64,000 nt of DNA from Eucalyptus grandis (lineage: Eukaryota > Streptophyta > Magnoliopsida > Myrtales > Myrtaceae), in NCBI RefSeq assembly GCF_016545825.1, contig NC_052619.1, positions 4,665,501 through 4,729,500 on the forward strand, written 5' to 3'. The notes beneath the pieces were generated by a model. It was not told where the DNA came from. It did not search any database and worked only from the letters and a program-made list of their open reading frames with translations. This document shows positions 34,182 to 46,753 of the stretch, piece after piece. Every line of letters starts with the position of its first letter. The first letter of the stretch is position 1. The translations under genes were made by a program, and so were the position numbers.

Positions 34182-37100
34182 CGCAACCAATTTTTCGGGT
34201 ATGAATCACCTAAGGTTTGGCTAATGGATTGTTAAGTTTAGACTTAACTTGGCTCTCCCAAGCCCATACAAATTCGCGACTTTCGGTTCAAGTTCTTAAC
34301 ATGCAAATGATTTTCAATCAGGAGTCGCCACTAATCTATTTTATTTTTTTTGTGGATCGATTAGAAACCCAAATAAAGTAACGGGAGATTTACTTTATTC
34401 CTACGAACCAGAAATTTGTGAGTTCGGGGATTTGGTTACGTTAGATTTCTCTAACGCCATTTCGGTACATTTATCTTTTATTTTGAAAAAAATTATTTGG
34501 CAAGCAACTTGAATTAATTTTAATTCCTTAACATGTGAAGTGACTATGCAGATACGCAAACCACCAATTTAACACTCAAGAAAGCAAATGAATAAATTGC
34601 AGGACTTACCTCATAAAGAACGAAAGATCTCGCGTTGTTAGTTTAGAATTCATCATCGAGTCCTAAATATGATTTCTAATTAACACGCAATTTTTGTTTT
34701 GTTTTCACTTAATTAATGAAAATCATGCGATATGCAATGCATGCCACTAATTTAACATGAAATGATATGACATAGCAACATGACTTAGCTATATGACCTA
34801 AGTAATATGACATAACTAAGCATGTAGTCTATCCTAAGCATGAGATGATTTATTCTAAATAATTTTTTTGTATTTTCTATGAGATTCGAAATTAAAGAAA
34901 TGCAACATTTAAATATGCAATCTAAATTAATCTAATGACCTAAGGCAATTTCTAATTAAATGCATCTAACAAAAATCACTAAATGACGTGCATTGTATGA
35001 AACTAATTCTATATGACGTGCACATGATTTTTATTTTTCTAATAAGCATGCAATTTATTTAGGAGAAATTATCTAAACCTATAACATGCAATCTTAACAT
35101 GCGATGACGTGCAAAGAATGCCTTAATTCAATCATGATATATGCATAATGATTTTTTTTTTTGTGTTTTTTATAAAATTCGAAATTAAAATTGCCAAATA
35201 ATTAAACATGCAATTCAAATAAAAAACTAACAACCTAAATAATTGCACTTTTTTTTTTTTTGATTTTTTTATTTAAAAATTCATAAATATGCAAGATGAT
35301 AACAAACCTAATCCTAATTAAGATTTTTTTATTTTTTATTTTTCGAAAATAAGATTCGACTTAACTAACTTGATGATGGCAAATCAAACAAGATAAGATT
35401 GATATCCAAAATTAGCGAACCATATCTCGCGCATGAGATCGGGTTTGTTAATTTTAAATTAAATCGCGAATCAAATCTTGGGCTTGAGATTGGATTGTCG
35501 ATTTTTGAAGAATTGCGAGTCGGATTTGGGCGCGAAAATCTGATTTGTCAATCCTAGCTCGAGGACTATTTCATGTTGGAATTCAACCATTCATTCAGGA
35601 ATAATCCTACTAAAAAAACAAAGTAAATAAATGAAACTAACATAAAAAATAATAATAAAGTAAAGAAAAAACTACCTAATTGATTTTCCTTTTTTTTTCT
35701 TTTGTTTTTCTGTTTTCTTTTTCCCTTCCCAAGCACGGATTGCTCGTGGCAGGTCACCTACGGCAACTGGCGTCGGTCCGGCAGGGCAGCTCCGGCGAAG
35801 GGAAGGCACGGTTGGTCGCAGGTCAGGCGGGACAGGGACGACACAAGAGCAGCAGCAGCAGTCGTCGGGGGAGGCTCGGAGCAGCACAGCAGCAGCTTCG
35901 TCGGACGGAACAGAGGCGTCACGGGTGGAGGCGCTGCAGGGGCATCGGACGGACGGGCTGGAGCGGATCACCGGTGAAGGCGGGGCAGCGTTGCTGCGTC
36001 TGGGCGGAAGGTTCGGGTGGTCAGGGGCGGAACTAGGAAGGCTTGAGTCCTGTTCTGACGATTTGCGTGCGGGCGGCGTCCGGAGTCGAACAGGGCGTCG
36101 CGGGTCTGCCTGGCGAAGCGGCTCGACTCGAGCTCGGGTCGTCGCGAGGAGGCGATCGGCGATTGCTGGTGTCGCGTCGCCGCGGGTGGAGCGACGGGCG
36201 GTGATGGGCAGATCTGGCTCGAGTCCGGTCTCGGCAGAGCTTTGGTGGACCGGAGCGGCAGATCGGGTTCCGAGCGAGTGCGGGGACGGAGGCCGAGGGG
36301 ATCCGGCGGTGCGGCGGTGCGGCGCCGAGGGTCGGCGATCGGTGCGGCTGAGCGATGCAGGTGCGGCCGGTGGAGGTGCGAGGGCGTCCGGCGGGCTTCT
36401 TGGCTGCGGGTGGAAGGCAAAACAGAGCCGGCGAGCGTGAGGGAGACGATGAACAGTAAACGTCCCCTCACCTCTGCCTTTTTACTTTTTACCTTTTCCT
36501 CTCTCTCTCTCTCTCTCTCTGCAGAAGAAAAACTTCTCTTCACTTTTTTCTTTTTTTTTCTTTTTTTTCTTTCTTTCTCTCCTGCACAAACCCTTCCCTC
36601 TCGACTTTCTCTCTGCTATTTCACTGTTGCTGTCCCTTCTCCCTGCTACTTCTTCAGCCTTTTTCTCTTTCTCTGCAGCAGCAAAATCTTCTTTTTGCTG
36701 TTGACTTTTCTCCTCTTCCCCTCAAAGCTTTTTCTCTTCTTTTTTTTTAAAAGGGAACGAACGGAGAAACCCAAGTTTCTCGTCTCTCTTTTTTCGTGGA
36801 ATTTGTGCGGCCGTCTAATGTGTGGCCCCCACCTCAAACCCTACGCATTTAATCTATTTATAGGTCATGGTTAGGATTTTTAATTTTCCAAATTCGTATC
36901 CACGAAAATTCTTTTTTCCAAGTGCAATATTTGCTTTAGGATTGCAAAAGGATTCTTCTAAAATTTGAAATCTCGCACAAATCAATCCGTAAAATCTTTC
37001 CGATGATACGGGCTTGGGCCGATTTACTTCTTTCGTGGGCTTAGTCCAATTCGCCAAATTAATATTCTGAACCATCAATTTGAACCCATTTATCACCGGC

Positions 37101-37251
37101 CCAATGTAAATGCAAATTAAAATAAATGCACTTAAAACTATATGATATGCAATTAATTAATTAACTAATATTTTTTTAGGGGTTAAAATTAATCCCTAAT
37201 TTTTTAATGCGATAAATAATTAAATGGGTCGCCAAAATTTAGGTGTCAACA
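34179..37251 (+). mobile_element. Solo LTR, 3.07 kb
   Basis: It begins TGTCGCAACC and ends GGTGTCAACA, the reverse complement of the start of the element at 26288. Flanks are GTATG (34174-34178) and ATATG (37252-37256), one mismatch in a 5-bp duplication. The interior holds a GC-rich block (35740-36450) followed by a CT-rich block. Open frames of 171-210 codons in that block overlap on both strands and have biased Arg, Gly and Ser composition, so I do not call genes there. No retrotransposon coding domain is seen. Confidence 0.8.
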
Positions 37252-37867
37252 ATATGCCATCCTTTTTCTCTCTCTTGTTCCTCCTCCATCCCACGGATGC
37301 CGCCGAGTCCAAGCCGGCCCTGCTGCGCCTCCATGGCCGAGTCACTCCCTTCCTCGCCGCGGCGGCTGCGGTCGTTGCCATCCATTGCCGAGCCCCATTG
37401 CCGAGCCCTTCGTTACGGCTCGTCCATTTGCTTCACTGGAATAGGAAAAAAAATAAATGAAAGATACTGGCACCTCACATAAACTTGAATGCTAACATAG
37501 AAGTAGAAGCCCATCAACAATTTGATGTCTTCCCTGATGTGGCGACAGACGAAGGGGGTGGCTCGGCAATGGACCATGGCTCTAAATCTAGCAACGGACA
37601 AGCCTAGTCTTGAGCGACGATGAAGGGGGTGGCTCGGGCATGGACCATGGCTCCGAATCTGGTGAAGGACGAGCATGGCTACGAGCTATGATGAAGGGAG
37701 TGGCTTTGTTTGTGAGCCGCGACAATGACAGAGGGTTGGCTTGGCCACGGACCTGCCAATCTGCCGACAGACTAGCCTGACCATGAGCGACAACGAAGTG
37801 GTGGCTCTACCATGGACAGTCAACGAAGAGAGAGAACAAAGAGAAGCTACTCAAGTAGATTTTTTTT

Positions 37868-39553
37868 AGGTATACATTAGAAGAAATGGAAGGTGCCGAA
37901 AACTCGGAAAGACTGTGGGGGCTTGGGTTTCAAAGACCTTATTGCTTTTAATAAGGCCATGCTGGGAAAAGAGGCTTGGCTACTTATACAAACTCCTTCA
38001 ACCTTATGGAGTCAACTGTTGAAAGGCTTATACTTCCTATCGAGAGATTTCTTGAGGGCAATCAAGGGAGCTAGATCATCTTGGGGATGGCAAAGCTTAA
38101 TGCAAAGAAGAGAGGTATTATAGCAGCAAATTAGATGGACATTCGGGGACAGATCGCATATCAAGATGAGAGAAGACAAATGGTTAGCTCATGGATGCAT
38201 TGGAGGACCTACAAACCAAGGCGAACCCCAATATGTTGCTGAGCTAATCGACCAAGTGTCCAAGCAATGGGATGAGCATAAACTAACGAAATTATTGACG
38301 AAGATTTAGTTAAGGAAATCCTCGCAACCGCACTAAAGTCATACTATGGAGAAAGATAAAATCATATGGACGAAAAACAGTTCCGGCACCTACTCAATCA
38401 AAAGCGGATAAAACAGTATACAAACAGTTGACAGGCACAACAAATCTCAGGCATCCTCATCTTATCAGCCCCTCAAAAAACTGTGGAACTTGATATGGGA
38501 TCTCCACACCCATCCAAAATTCAAGTTTTTTTATATGGAGTTTATGTGCTAATGCGCTACTAATAAAGGAAAACCTCTTTAGGAGAGAGATGACACCTGA
38601 TCAAAGCTGCCAAATCTGCCATCAAATGCCAAAGACGCCAGAACACATTTTCCTCCTCTGTCTATAGACGATCGAAATTTGGTCAAACTCAAAATTGAGA
38701 CTATATCCTTCCCCGAAAAGCATCACAAGAATAGATAAATGGTTTTTCGAAAGCCTTACCTCTTGTAACAAGCCTCTGTTGAAGGAGTTAGTAGCTGGTG
38801 TCCTCTGGCAGATCTGGAAAAGAAGAAACTCCATGGTCTTCAAAGATGAACCCCCAAACCCAAGCGATGAACCAAGCAACAGTTGATCTACAACTTTATA
38901 ACCGGTGGAACCCAAGAAATCGAAATCGACACCAAGATCCCACAGACTCACCTGTGAAGTGGGTCTCTCCACTGAAGGATTCGCTGAAATATAACGTTGA
39001 TGGCTCGTGGAAGGAAGAACATTGAGAAGGAGTGATGGTCGGGATTTGTAGGAATGAACAAGGGATCCTTATAGACGGTTTTGTGGAGAAAATTGCCACT
39101 AATTCAGCCCTAAAAACAGAGGCTTTGGCCCTTTGTGCGACTTTGTTGAAGTTAGTGGAGGCAAGAAAGAGAAAGGAGTCTTTGGCAGGAAAGAGGGAAA
39201 AGTCTCCAGCTTCGCCTGAACTAACCTACAAGTGTGAAGTACACTCTGACAACAAAGTTGTGGTGGAAAGTTTAATGGGCTTAATTCCAAGCCCATGGAC
39301 GATGCAAGCAATTATAGAAGATATCAAAGTGTTGCTGGCCCAACTTCAAGGAGTCCAAGTATCTTATGCGTCTAGAGAAGCTAACAAGCCTACAAACTGG
39401 ATAGCAAAAGCCTATTGAGACAACCGCCTTCCTCAGAATTGGGTTTTATATCCCCCCTATCCACTCTCCGCTTTGTTATGTAACAATCTCGAACTTAGTC
39501 ACAGTTCAACAACAAATTAGCAATGGTAAATGCTTTATCGACCAAAAAAAGAA
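37868..39553 (+). mobile_element. 5'-truncated LINE (L1-type non-LTR retrotransposon)
   Basis: The first part reads WKVPKTRKDCGGLGFKD and FNKAMLGKEAWLL, the conserved tail of plant LINE reverse transcriptases. A CQICHQMPKTPEHIFLLC zinc-binding region lies near 38610-38665. An RNase H-like domain follows at 38955-39418, with KYNVDGSWK, TEALALCA and HSDNKVVVESL. Stops and frameshifts separate the parts. The element lacks endonuclease and most of RT, as expected after incomplete reverse transcription. Direct repeats AAGTAGATTTTTTT and AAGTGGATTTTTTT (about 37853-37867 and 39554-39568) flank it. Confidence 0.85.
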
Positions 39554-39681
39554 AAGTGGATTTTTTTTTATTTGCTTGCCATTCCATGGAAACGTGTCAA
39601 TTTATAATTGGATTTTGGTACATGAATGCTTGCCACGTCAACTTATGACATGGTACTATATAATCACTTAATACTTTCCCT

Positions 39682-40669
39682 CATCTCCTAGACAAAACCC
39701 TGCACGTGTCTTCTCGTTGATCTTTCAAACTCTATTTAACATAAATATACCATAATCATCATTCTCAATTTGTTAATTATCCAATAATTTTTTATTGTGC
39801 AACCTCGTGATCAAAACCGGTATAAAACCCATTCTACCGAGCACAATAATAGTTGAAGGTTAGTTCCAAAAGTTATTACTAGAAACCAAATCGGTGTGGA
39901 ACCTACTTAAAACCGGTTGAGTAAGACCAGTTTGATTTAGTCTAGACTGAACAGGCCCAATTGCCCATGCTTAGGGTCAACACAATTGTTCACCTACTTA
40001 CAAGGATGAAATTCATCTTGCATTAAAAAAAAAAAAAAAAAACATGTACATGAAAATTTCAAACTTTCACAATAATATGTATCAAGGTGAAGGAACAAAA
40101 TAACATTATTTAACGTCCAATAAGGTTGGGAGATAACACATAAACATAGCCAATCACTCAATTGAGGATTTGAAGATATTATAATGGTCATATTAAGAAC
40201 TTAAGGTATTGAAAAAGCCTAATCATATTTTGAACTCGACATCAAAGAAATTCAAGCAACGGGAGGGACATAGGATTTTGGAGAATGTCGTTGATAGTGA
40301 GTTCAAACTTCACTAAGATTTCTTTAATAGTATTTATCAAGATGGATGAACGTGATAACATTATTCAAGGTCCAATAAGGTTGGAAGATCATATAGAACA
40401 TAGATTGTCACTCAATTAAGGATAGACCGCCGCTCAATTGAGGATTTGAAGATATTATATTGGTTGATTAAGAACTTAAGGTATTGACAAAGCCTAATCA
40501 TGTTTTGAACTCAAAGTTAGAGAGAAATTCAAGTATTGGGATCCATGTTGGGTCTTGGAGAATTTCACCAACGGTGAGTTCGAGACTTCCTTGAGGTTTC
40601 TTTAATATCAGAAGTCCTAAAACTTCAATTAGTCCTGTAACCCCACTTATCCCATAAGGTTGGAGTTGA
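39682..40669. other. Unit-3 spacer with local tandem duplication
   Basis: Paralogous to 5785-6469. About 260 bp is duplicated in tandem (roughly 40070-40335 and 40336-40610); shared words are GTCCAATAAGGTTGG, GAGGATTTGAAGATATTAT and AACTTAAGGTATTGA. Only unit 3 has this duplication. No gene is seen. Confidence 0.6.
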
Positions 40670-41130
40670 TCGACATTCTCAGTCTCAAATTTCAAGCCTT
40701 TGCTCTTTTGGCTCTTTAGCATCACATGCCATCATTGTTTGCTCAAACTCCATGGTGTCTTCTTCAACAGACATTTCATGTTGACGAAGATTGTGGATTT
40801 TCAAGAACTTGTCTTGGCGATACTACTCGGGCAAGAACTTTCGCATCAACTCTCCTGTCGCATCTTGTCCCAAGCTCTCATCTTGCTTCGTCCTTCTCGT
40901 TCAAGTCTTCACTTCAAGTTCTCCCCCCACATCGATGCATACTTCTTCGACTTGGCAGCAACTAATCTAACTCTCCTATCATTACGCACTTCTTCCAGCT
41001 CCAAAACACATTTAGCTACAGGAAGCCAATCAATGAACTCATCAGGTTGTATTCACCCTTCAAAATCAGGAACAATCTCTGCGTTAACACCAAGATCTCG
41101 ATCGAAATGAGTTATCCTTTCTCTGTAGTA
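40670..41130 (-). pseudogene. Ty3/gypsy gag relic, unit-3 copy
   Basis: It is paralogous to the gag relics at 6470 and 22120 and is broken by frameshifts and stops. No pol sequence is nearby. Confidence 0.65.
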
Positions 41131-42700
41131 TTATCCTACACTAGTATATGAAAATTTTCCATCTCCATCAAGAAATTGGTCATCCCTTCTTCTTCGGAAG
41201 ATTGCTTACTAAGAGTTACCTGAAAAATCTATGTCACAATTTCCATTAGAACTTTGGCTATCTTGGTAGGCAGTGCCACCATGCTCTTTAACGTTGATCA
41301 ACATGTCGCATCCCTTTCAGAGTTGTTAAATCTGAAATGCATTGCTTGCATCTCGATGTCTGCGTAAATCCTTGATTCACTCGGCATTGTTTCTTCGACC
41401 CTGAGGCATTTTGAACCTTAATTCCGATACCAAATGAAGTCAGGATGTCTTGAACGAATTTTCAATCTTGGCAATGTTGATAATCTCAATACTAATTATA
41501 GGAAGAAAGAAACTAGATAATCTAAGTTTGCCTTAGTCATCCCATCTTGGTAGGCCATTCCAAGGATACAAAACTCCCGATCGCTCACAAGCATCATGAA
41601 TCCAACAAAGACAAACCAAAACAAAGAGAAAAATTACAAGGGATAACTACTGAGATCGAAATTTTAATTACAAGGGATAACTACTGAGATCAAAATTTTA
41701 TTCAATAACTTGATTGTAAACTAATCAAAATGGGCTATCAACCTATTTCTTAATCCCTATTTAATAGATGGAATAGTTATATGAGTTAGTTATATTCAAT
41801 AATGGATAATAAGTGGGTTTAAAATGATAAAATCCAACTTAATATGGGTGTTGAATGGTTTTACAACTTCCCTAAAACCAACCCACCTCTATGACTTTCT
41901 TTTAATTCTCTCTCACCCTTATTTAATCTCACATTCGCTTACTCCGCACTCTTGCCCTTCAGTTTGGGTATGAAAAGTTTCTCTACAATATGGGTTGAGT
42001 AGAGTATGAGTCATTAAATTCATATTGCATAGAAATGGGTTATCATCGGTTAAATGAATCAATTTAGATCATACCATTTTCGACCTAACTCAAACCTCAC
42101 TCGACCCACCCATTTGATGGATTTACTCAATTGTGTGTTACAATGAAAGACCTAAGGGTATATCTAGTCGAAAACCTAAGATCCTTTAGTGTAAATAAAA
42201 CCATGGCATAGCTAGAATACGATTTCACATAAACAACCGTATTATTGAATTCCTAATCTAAATAAAAGCAATACCAAAAAAAAAATTGTTTAGAATAATT
42301 ACACAGATCGAGAATACAAATTGTACCCTCATTTTCTAACAACGGCAAGAGGTAATCTCCAAATCTCCAAACGAGGATTTGAAAAATGTTTTTTGTTGTC
42401 GGCGGATCTAGAGCGTGAACGTAAAATGGATTTGGTACAAAATCATGTAAATGCAAAGGTCTCAACTGAAAAAAAAAAAAAAAAAAAAAAAGCTATAAAT
42501 TCTATGGACTCAATTGCGCATTCTAATAAAGTTAGGGGCCAGAAACTGAAAGATGGAAACTTTTTTGCCCCCGAGAAAAACCCAAAACCCTCCGCCTCTC
42601 CGTCCTCGTATCTTCGTCTTCCTCAAACCCTTCGAAACCTCTCTGGAAAAAACACCTCCGTCGTCTTCCCGCGAAAACGCTGCTCTCCGCAGAAGCCGCC
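41131..42700. other. Unit-3 spacer and TIC22 upstream region
   Basis: The left part is diverged spacer. From about 42170 the sequence matches the TIC22 5' flanks of units 1 and 2, but without the family-A foldback element. An A-rich run lies at 42470-42492, followed by TATAAAT at 42494-42500 about 200 bp before the TIC22 ATG. The duplicated copies read TGTAAAT here, so a TATA role is uncertain. Confidence 0.5.
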
Positions 42701-45661
42701 ATGAACACGACCTCCGCCTCCGCCAATCCCAACGCCTCCTCCCCAATCGGACGTCCCCCCAACGAATTCGACCTCCGGCGAGCCCTCGCCGCCGCCCACG
42801 GCCGCTGCTCCTCCCTCCTCCGCGACGTCTCCCGCCTCCCCGGCTCCCTCGCGTCCAATCTCCAGTCCTCGCTCTGCGACCTCCAGGACCAGGCGAGGCA
42901 CGCCCTCGACGCCGGGATGTCGAATTTCAAGCTCGCCGCCTCCCCCGCCGGGGCGCTGAGCCCGGTTTTCGCGCGGGTGGCGGACGTCGGCAACGCCCGA
43001 TTGGCTTCGGCCGGCGGCCCTAAGCCGCGCGGGCTGATGTCGGAGGAGGAGATTCAGGAGCGGCTGGCGGGCGTGCCGGTGTACGCGCTGAGCAATGCCT
43101 CCGAGGAGTTCGTGCTGGTCTCGGGCATCTCGACGAGGAAGGCGTTAGGGTTGTTCTGTTTCAAGGAAGAGGATGCCGAGGCGCTGCTCGAGCAAATGAA
43201 GAGCATGGACCCCGGGATGAGGGGCGGGTCTAGAGTCGTGCCCGTTGCTTTGAACAAGGTGGTAGCGTTTGAATTGCCCTCTCTTGGGTTGTGATTTTAA
43301 TGTGTCTTTATCTAATGGTTACGTGGTTCTTGAGAAGATGGTGGGAGGTTTATTGAAAGATTTGATTTTGCAGGTGTTTCAGCTCAAGGTTGATGGCGTT
43401 GCGTTTAGGCTGATTCCAGAGCTTTCTCAGATTAAAAATGCTATCCAAGTAAGTAGAATCCCTGCACAGATAATGTAATGGCTGAAATGTGATGCGTTGA
43501 GATGGGCTTTCCTTGTTTATTGAGCTAAGTTTGGTTGGTGTTGCGGTGAGAGTAGTTACTGTTTCGAGGTGGCACATGTCAGGCTTTATCTCTTGGCTGT
43601 GATGGACGACTTTTGTGGATATATCCTGATTTGGGAGAACTTGAATTTGTTCTTCGAAGTTGTAATAGTTTGTCAACATAAGCATCCTGTTGATTTGTGA
43701 CTCAAGGATCTTTGATTCTCCAATATATTTCCTTTTTATAAACATTATGGAAATTAGTGACAATCTCGATTCTGCTGGATAGCATTGATGGTTTTGAAGT
43801 AAACATGTTTTCGGCAATCTTGGACCCTCAGTTTTTGGAAGACAATCACACTGACTTTTGAGCCTCACTGGGTCTTGGAAATTTAGAGGGCATTTCAGAG
43901 TCAAGGCTTGGAGTAGTTGCTGTAGTGTTAGAACGTGGCATTTTTTATTTTTTTTTTGCCATTTTTGCCCATTTACTCTAATTTACTGGCCTCTTCTGGG
44001 GAGAGGTCTACTTTGCAATTGAAAGAGTAACGTGTTTGGTCGATAGTCATAGAATAAACCATACTAATGGTCAAGAGAGAAGTTTCTGTTTCACAGGTAA
44101 AATTAGATTTACTGGGGTTGGTACGACAGCAGATGTTTTGTTAGAATTGGCATAGGTGGTACATTACTTGCTGAACTCTGTTATTGTCTCTTCTTGGAAA
44201 GGGTTAATAAGACATTTGCAGGTAAGGCAAACGGTGGGCTTGTCTGACGAGGCCTTCCTTGGGGTTCCAGTTTTCCAGGTACTTGCTAACTTTTCTTCAT
44301 CTGCAGAGCTCCATTGTGCTCTTTAGAAGACTGTCCATGAAGTATTGCAGAGGCCGCTGGAAACAATTCTAACAATTGGAATAGAAAATGTCCTAAAAGT
44401 GTGCAACTGATGCCAGCTAAGACTTTTCTGGATTTGATTAAGGCAGATCTATGAGAGTCAAGAAATACTTATAGTAATCAGTTCTAATGAAGTAATTGCT
44501 TGACAGGATTGAAAATAATGGCATGCAATAGCTATACCACATTCGTAACTGAGTTAGAATCTTTGAGTTTATAATTGCATGCTTGATTTCCCTTTCTTGT
44601 TATTACATTTTAGCCTAATTAAAGTCTGTGTCATGATCTTGTTGGAATTCTCATGTTCTTGATGCCACAATCAAATGGTTGGATTGGTAGTTTGGATGAG
44701 GGTTACAGTATTGTATATAAATTTATTGAAATGAGGATCTCGGTTGCATGAACTTAATTAATCGTGTAATGGGTTGATTGAAAACTGAGTATAGTCTGAA
44801 AGATTAACGTTGCACTATTTAACAACTCAGATTCCTCTGCAGCTTCATATTGTTTTCTTTTCTCTTCATGATTCCAATTAGTTATTTGTCATGCGAATTA
44901 GTGAGAATTGGGTGGGTGTCATTTTTATTCCAGGCAATGGAATTGTTTTCTCTTGTTGCTGATATGAATCTGTCTTCAGTCATTTTTTGTGGATGATGCC
45001 TTTTGTACTCACTGATCGTTGTTGATGCAGTCCAGAAGCTTGATACTGAAGAGCCAAAGCCGAAGCTATCGTCCAGTATTCTTCAGAAAGGTCAGTTCTT
45101 TAAGAAATTGTATGTTGCACCTTCATTGTTTTATTCATTGTAGTTTGGAGTTTTTCTCATCTGTCATCTCTAGGAGGACCTGGAAAATTCATTACTAAGA
45201 GCTTCTCACCAACAAAATCGGTTAAATCCTGCATTGAGACCAGGTGACATTCAGGTACGATATCTGCATCGAACTTATAATTGTTGGACATATGACGAGG
45301 CATTCCTCCTTATTAACCAACTCTCTTTTCGTGGACTTGGTCATTAGGTTGCGGTCCTTGAGGAAATTATAAAAGGAATGAAGGTGAGTAAAACTGACCT
45401 TACCTTTATTTCTCCTGATTTTGCGTTATCAAAGAGGGCATAAGATCCATTATCAAGGCAGTTTTTGTTGACATATGCTGGCAGTTGCAATCGTCATGTT
45501 ACTATTACTGGTCCTCTTTTGCATATTCAAATGGATAGAGCAAGTAACATGGGGAGTGATTGCAGGAAGGTTCTAATTCACCATGGGATGATGTTGTTTT
45601 CATACCTCCTGGATTTGATGTTGCCACCGATCCATCCCGGCAATCGGCCCGGAATAGCTGA
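42701..45661 (+). CDS. TIC22: TIC22-like chloroplast import protein, seven exons
   Basis: The coding exons are 42701-43258, 43374-43448, 44222-44278, 45031-45090, 45174-45254, 45348-45383 and 45566-45661. All introns begin GT and end AG, and every junction is in phase 0. The product has 320 residues and ends DPSRQSARNS. Exon 1 has an Ala/Ser/Arg-rich N-terminus, then LAGVPVYALSNASEEFVLVSG and LLEQMKSMDPGMR. Later exons give QLKVDGVAFRLIPE, GVPVFQ, SYRPVFFRKEDLE and WDDVVFIPPGFDVATDP, all hallmarks of plant Tic22. Tic22 works in the chloroplast intermembrane space and helps precursor proteins cross the envelope. The length suits the longer Tic22 type. It is the only complete copy; its promoter and exon 1 were copied to 11356 and 29756/30648. 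Confidence 0.95.
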
Positions 45662-45919
45662 TGTTGTCCAAGCCAATTTCCTCCTTTTCTTTTCATTTAT
45701 TTTTGGCTGGTAATGTTGTATCACTCGTTTTATACGTTATTCGCGAATCTAAGCTACATGCGGAACATCAATGTCTCGGTAGGCTGATACTTACTGCTTT
45801 AAATGATTCGAGTAGGGGGTGTTCAGAACGTGCAAGTCATTTTGAACGTTTCGACTATGGCATTATTCTTGAGCTAGTGCCTAGTTCTCTCTCCTATCGA
45901 CACACCTCATATATATTAC
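45662..45919. other. TIC22 3' flank
   Basis: Probable 3' UTR up to about 45800. From about 45820 a block ending CTAGTTCTCTCTC also appears at 56450-56540 and 57570-57650. Confidence 0.5.
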
Positions 45920-46588
45920 GAAAATTACCAAAAAAAATCTTAAAGATATTGCACTTGTATTAATTAGTTATAAAATTTTCAATTGTATCAATTCAATCTA
46001 TAACTTCTTGATAATTTTACAATGTGGTCATTCCAGTCAATTTTTATGTAAAAATATTAACATGATGGAGGTGGTTCAGTTAGTGGTAGCCGTCTAATGT
46101 GCAAACAGCCGTCTTATGTTCTAACGTGGATAAAATTCTAAATTCTATCTTTTTTTATCTTTTTTTCTCTCCCTTTTTCTATTTTTTCCTTCCTTTTCGT
46201 CAATGGTCGATCTTAGGAGATGGCTAGAGAGGGGTAGGCAAATCTTGCCAACACAAGCGAGGGCTGCCCTTGCCAATTGTAGGTGTGATTGGCCCTCGTT
46301 GCATCTAGGTGAGAGTTATCTTGTTGACCACGATAAAGGGAAAAAAATAAGATAATTTAACATTCAAAAAATTCAAAAATTAAACAAAAAAATTGAAAAT
46401 TGTCAATATTAGTGCTGGTAGTGCCACATCAAATGTGGGTAATCACATTAATGATTTTCATTAAAATTGACTAATGGACTACATTAGAAAATTGTCAAAA
46501 GGTTTATAATTAAATTTGCTAAATTATTAGGTTTATGACTAAATTGGTACAAGTACAATAAGTTTTAAATTTTTTTGGGTAATTATCC
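45920..46588. mobile_element. Mutator-like foldback MITE
   Basis: The left end GAAAATTACCAAA is inverted at the right end (TTTGGGTAATTATC). Arms contain 'caattgtatcaattcaatc' and ACTAAATTGGTACAAGTAC. A weak GC-rich core lies near 46200-46320. A related, rearranged copy is at 56587-57908. The target duplication was not resolved. Confidence 0.65.
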
Positions 46589-46722
46589 TCTAGATAGATA
46601 GGTAAGTAGATAAATAGATAGATAATATTTGGTTATAGAATTAACTAAAAAAATATATTATTCCATATAAAACATTTGCTATATATTGTAGATATTGATA
46701 AAAAAAAATAGGGTTAATACTA

Positions 46723-46753
<31 letters not shown>

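Larger units (their letters stand above)
34069..39681. mobile_element. Foldback element (family C), unit 3, with two nested insertions
   Basis: The left arm (34069-34178) and the right arm (about 39568-39681) match the other family-C copies. The minisatellite core is at about 37548-37760. A solo LTR (34179-37251) and a truncated LINE (37868-39553) are inserted within it. Confidence 0.6.

Noticed and set aside
35925..36543. Long frames on both strands in the solo LTR
   Set aside because: Overlapping frames on both strands with Arg/Gly/Ser bias are expected from GC-rich DNA. No domain was recognised, so no CDS was called.
43259..43294. TIC22 as a single 197-codon frame ending at 43294
   Set aside because: The frame reads into an intron. 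The GT at 43259 and AG before 43374 restore the conserved sequence VALNK-VFQLKVDGVAFR.
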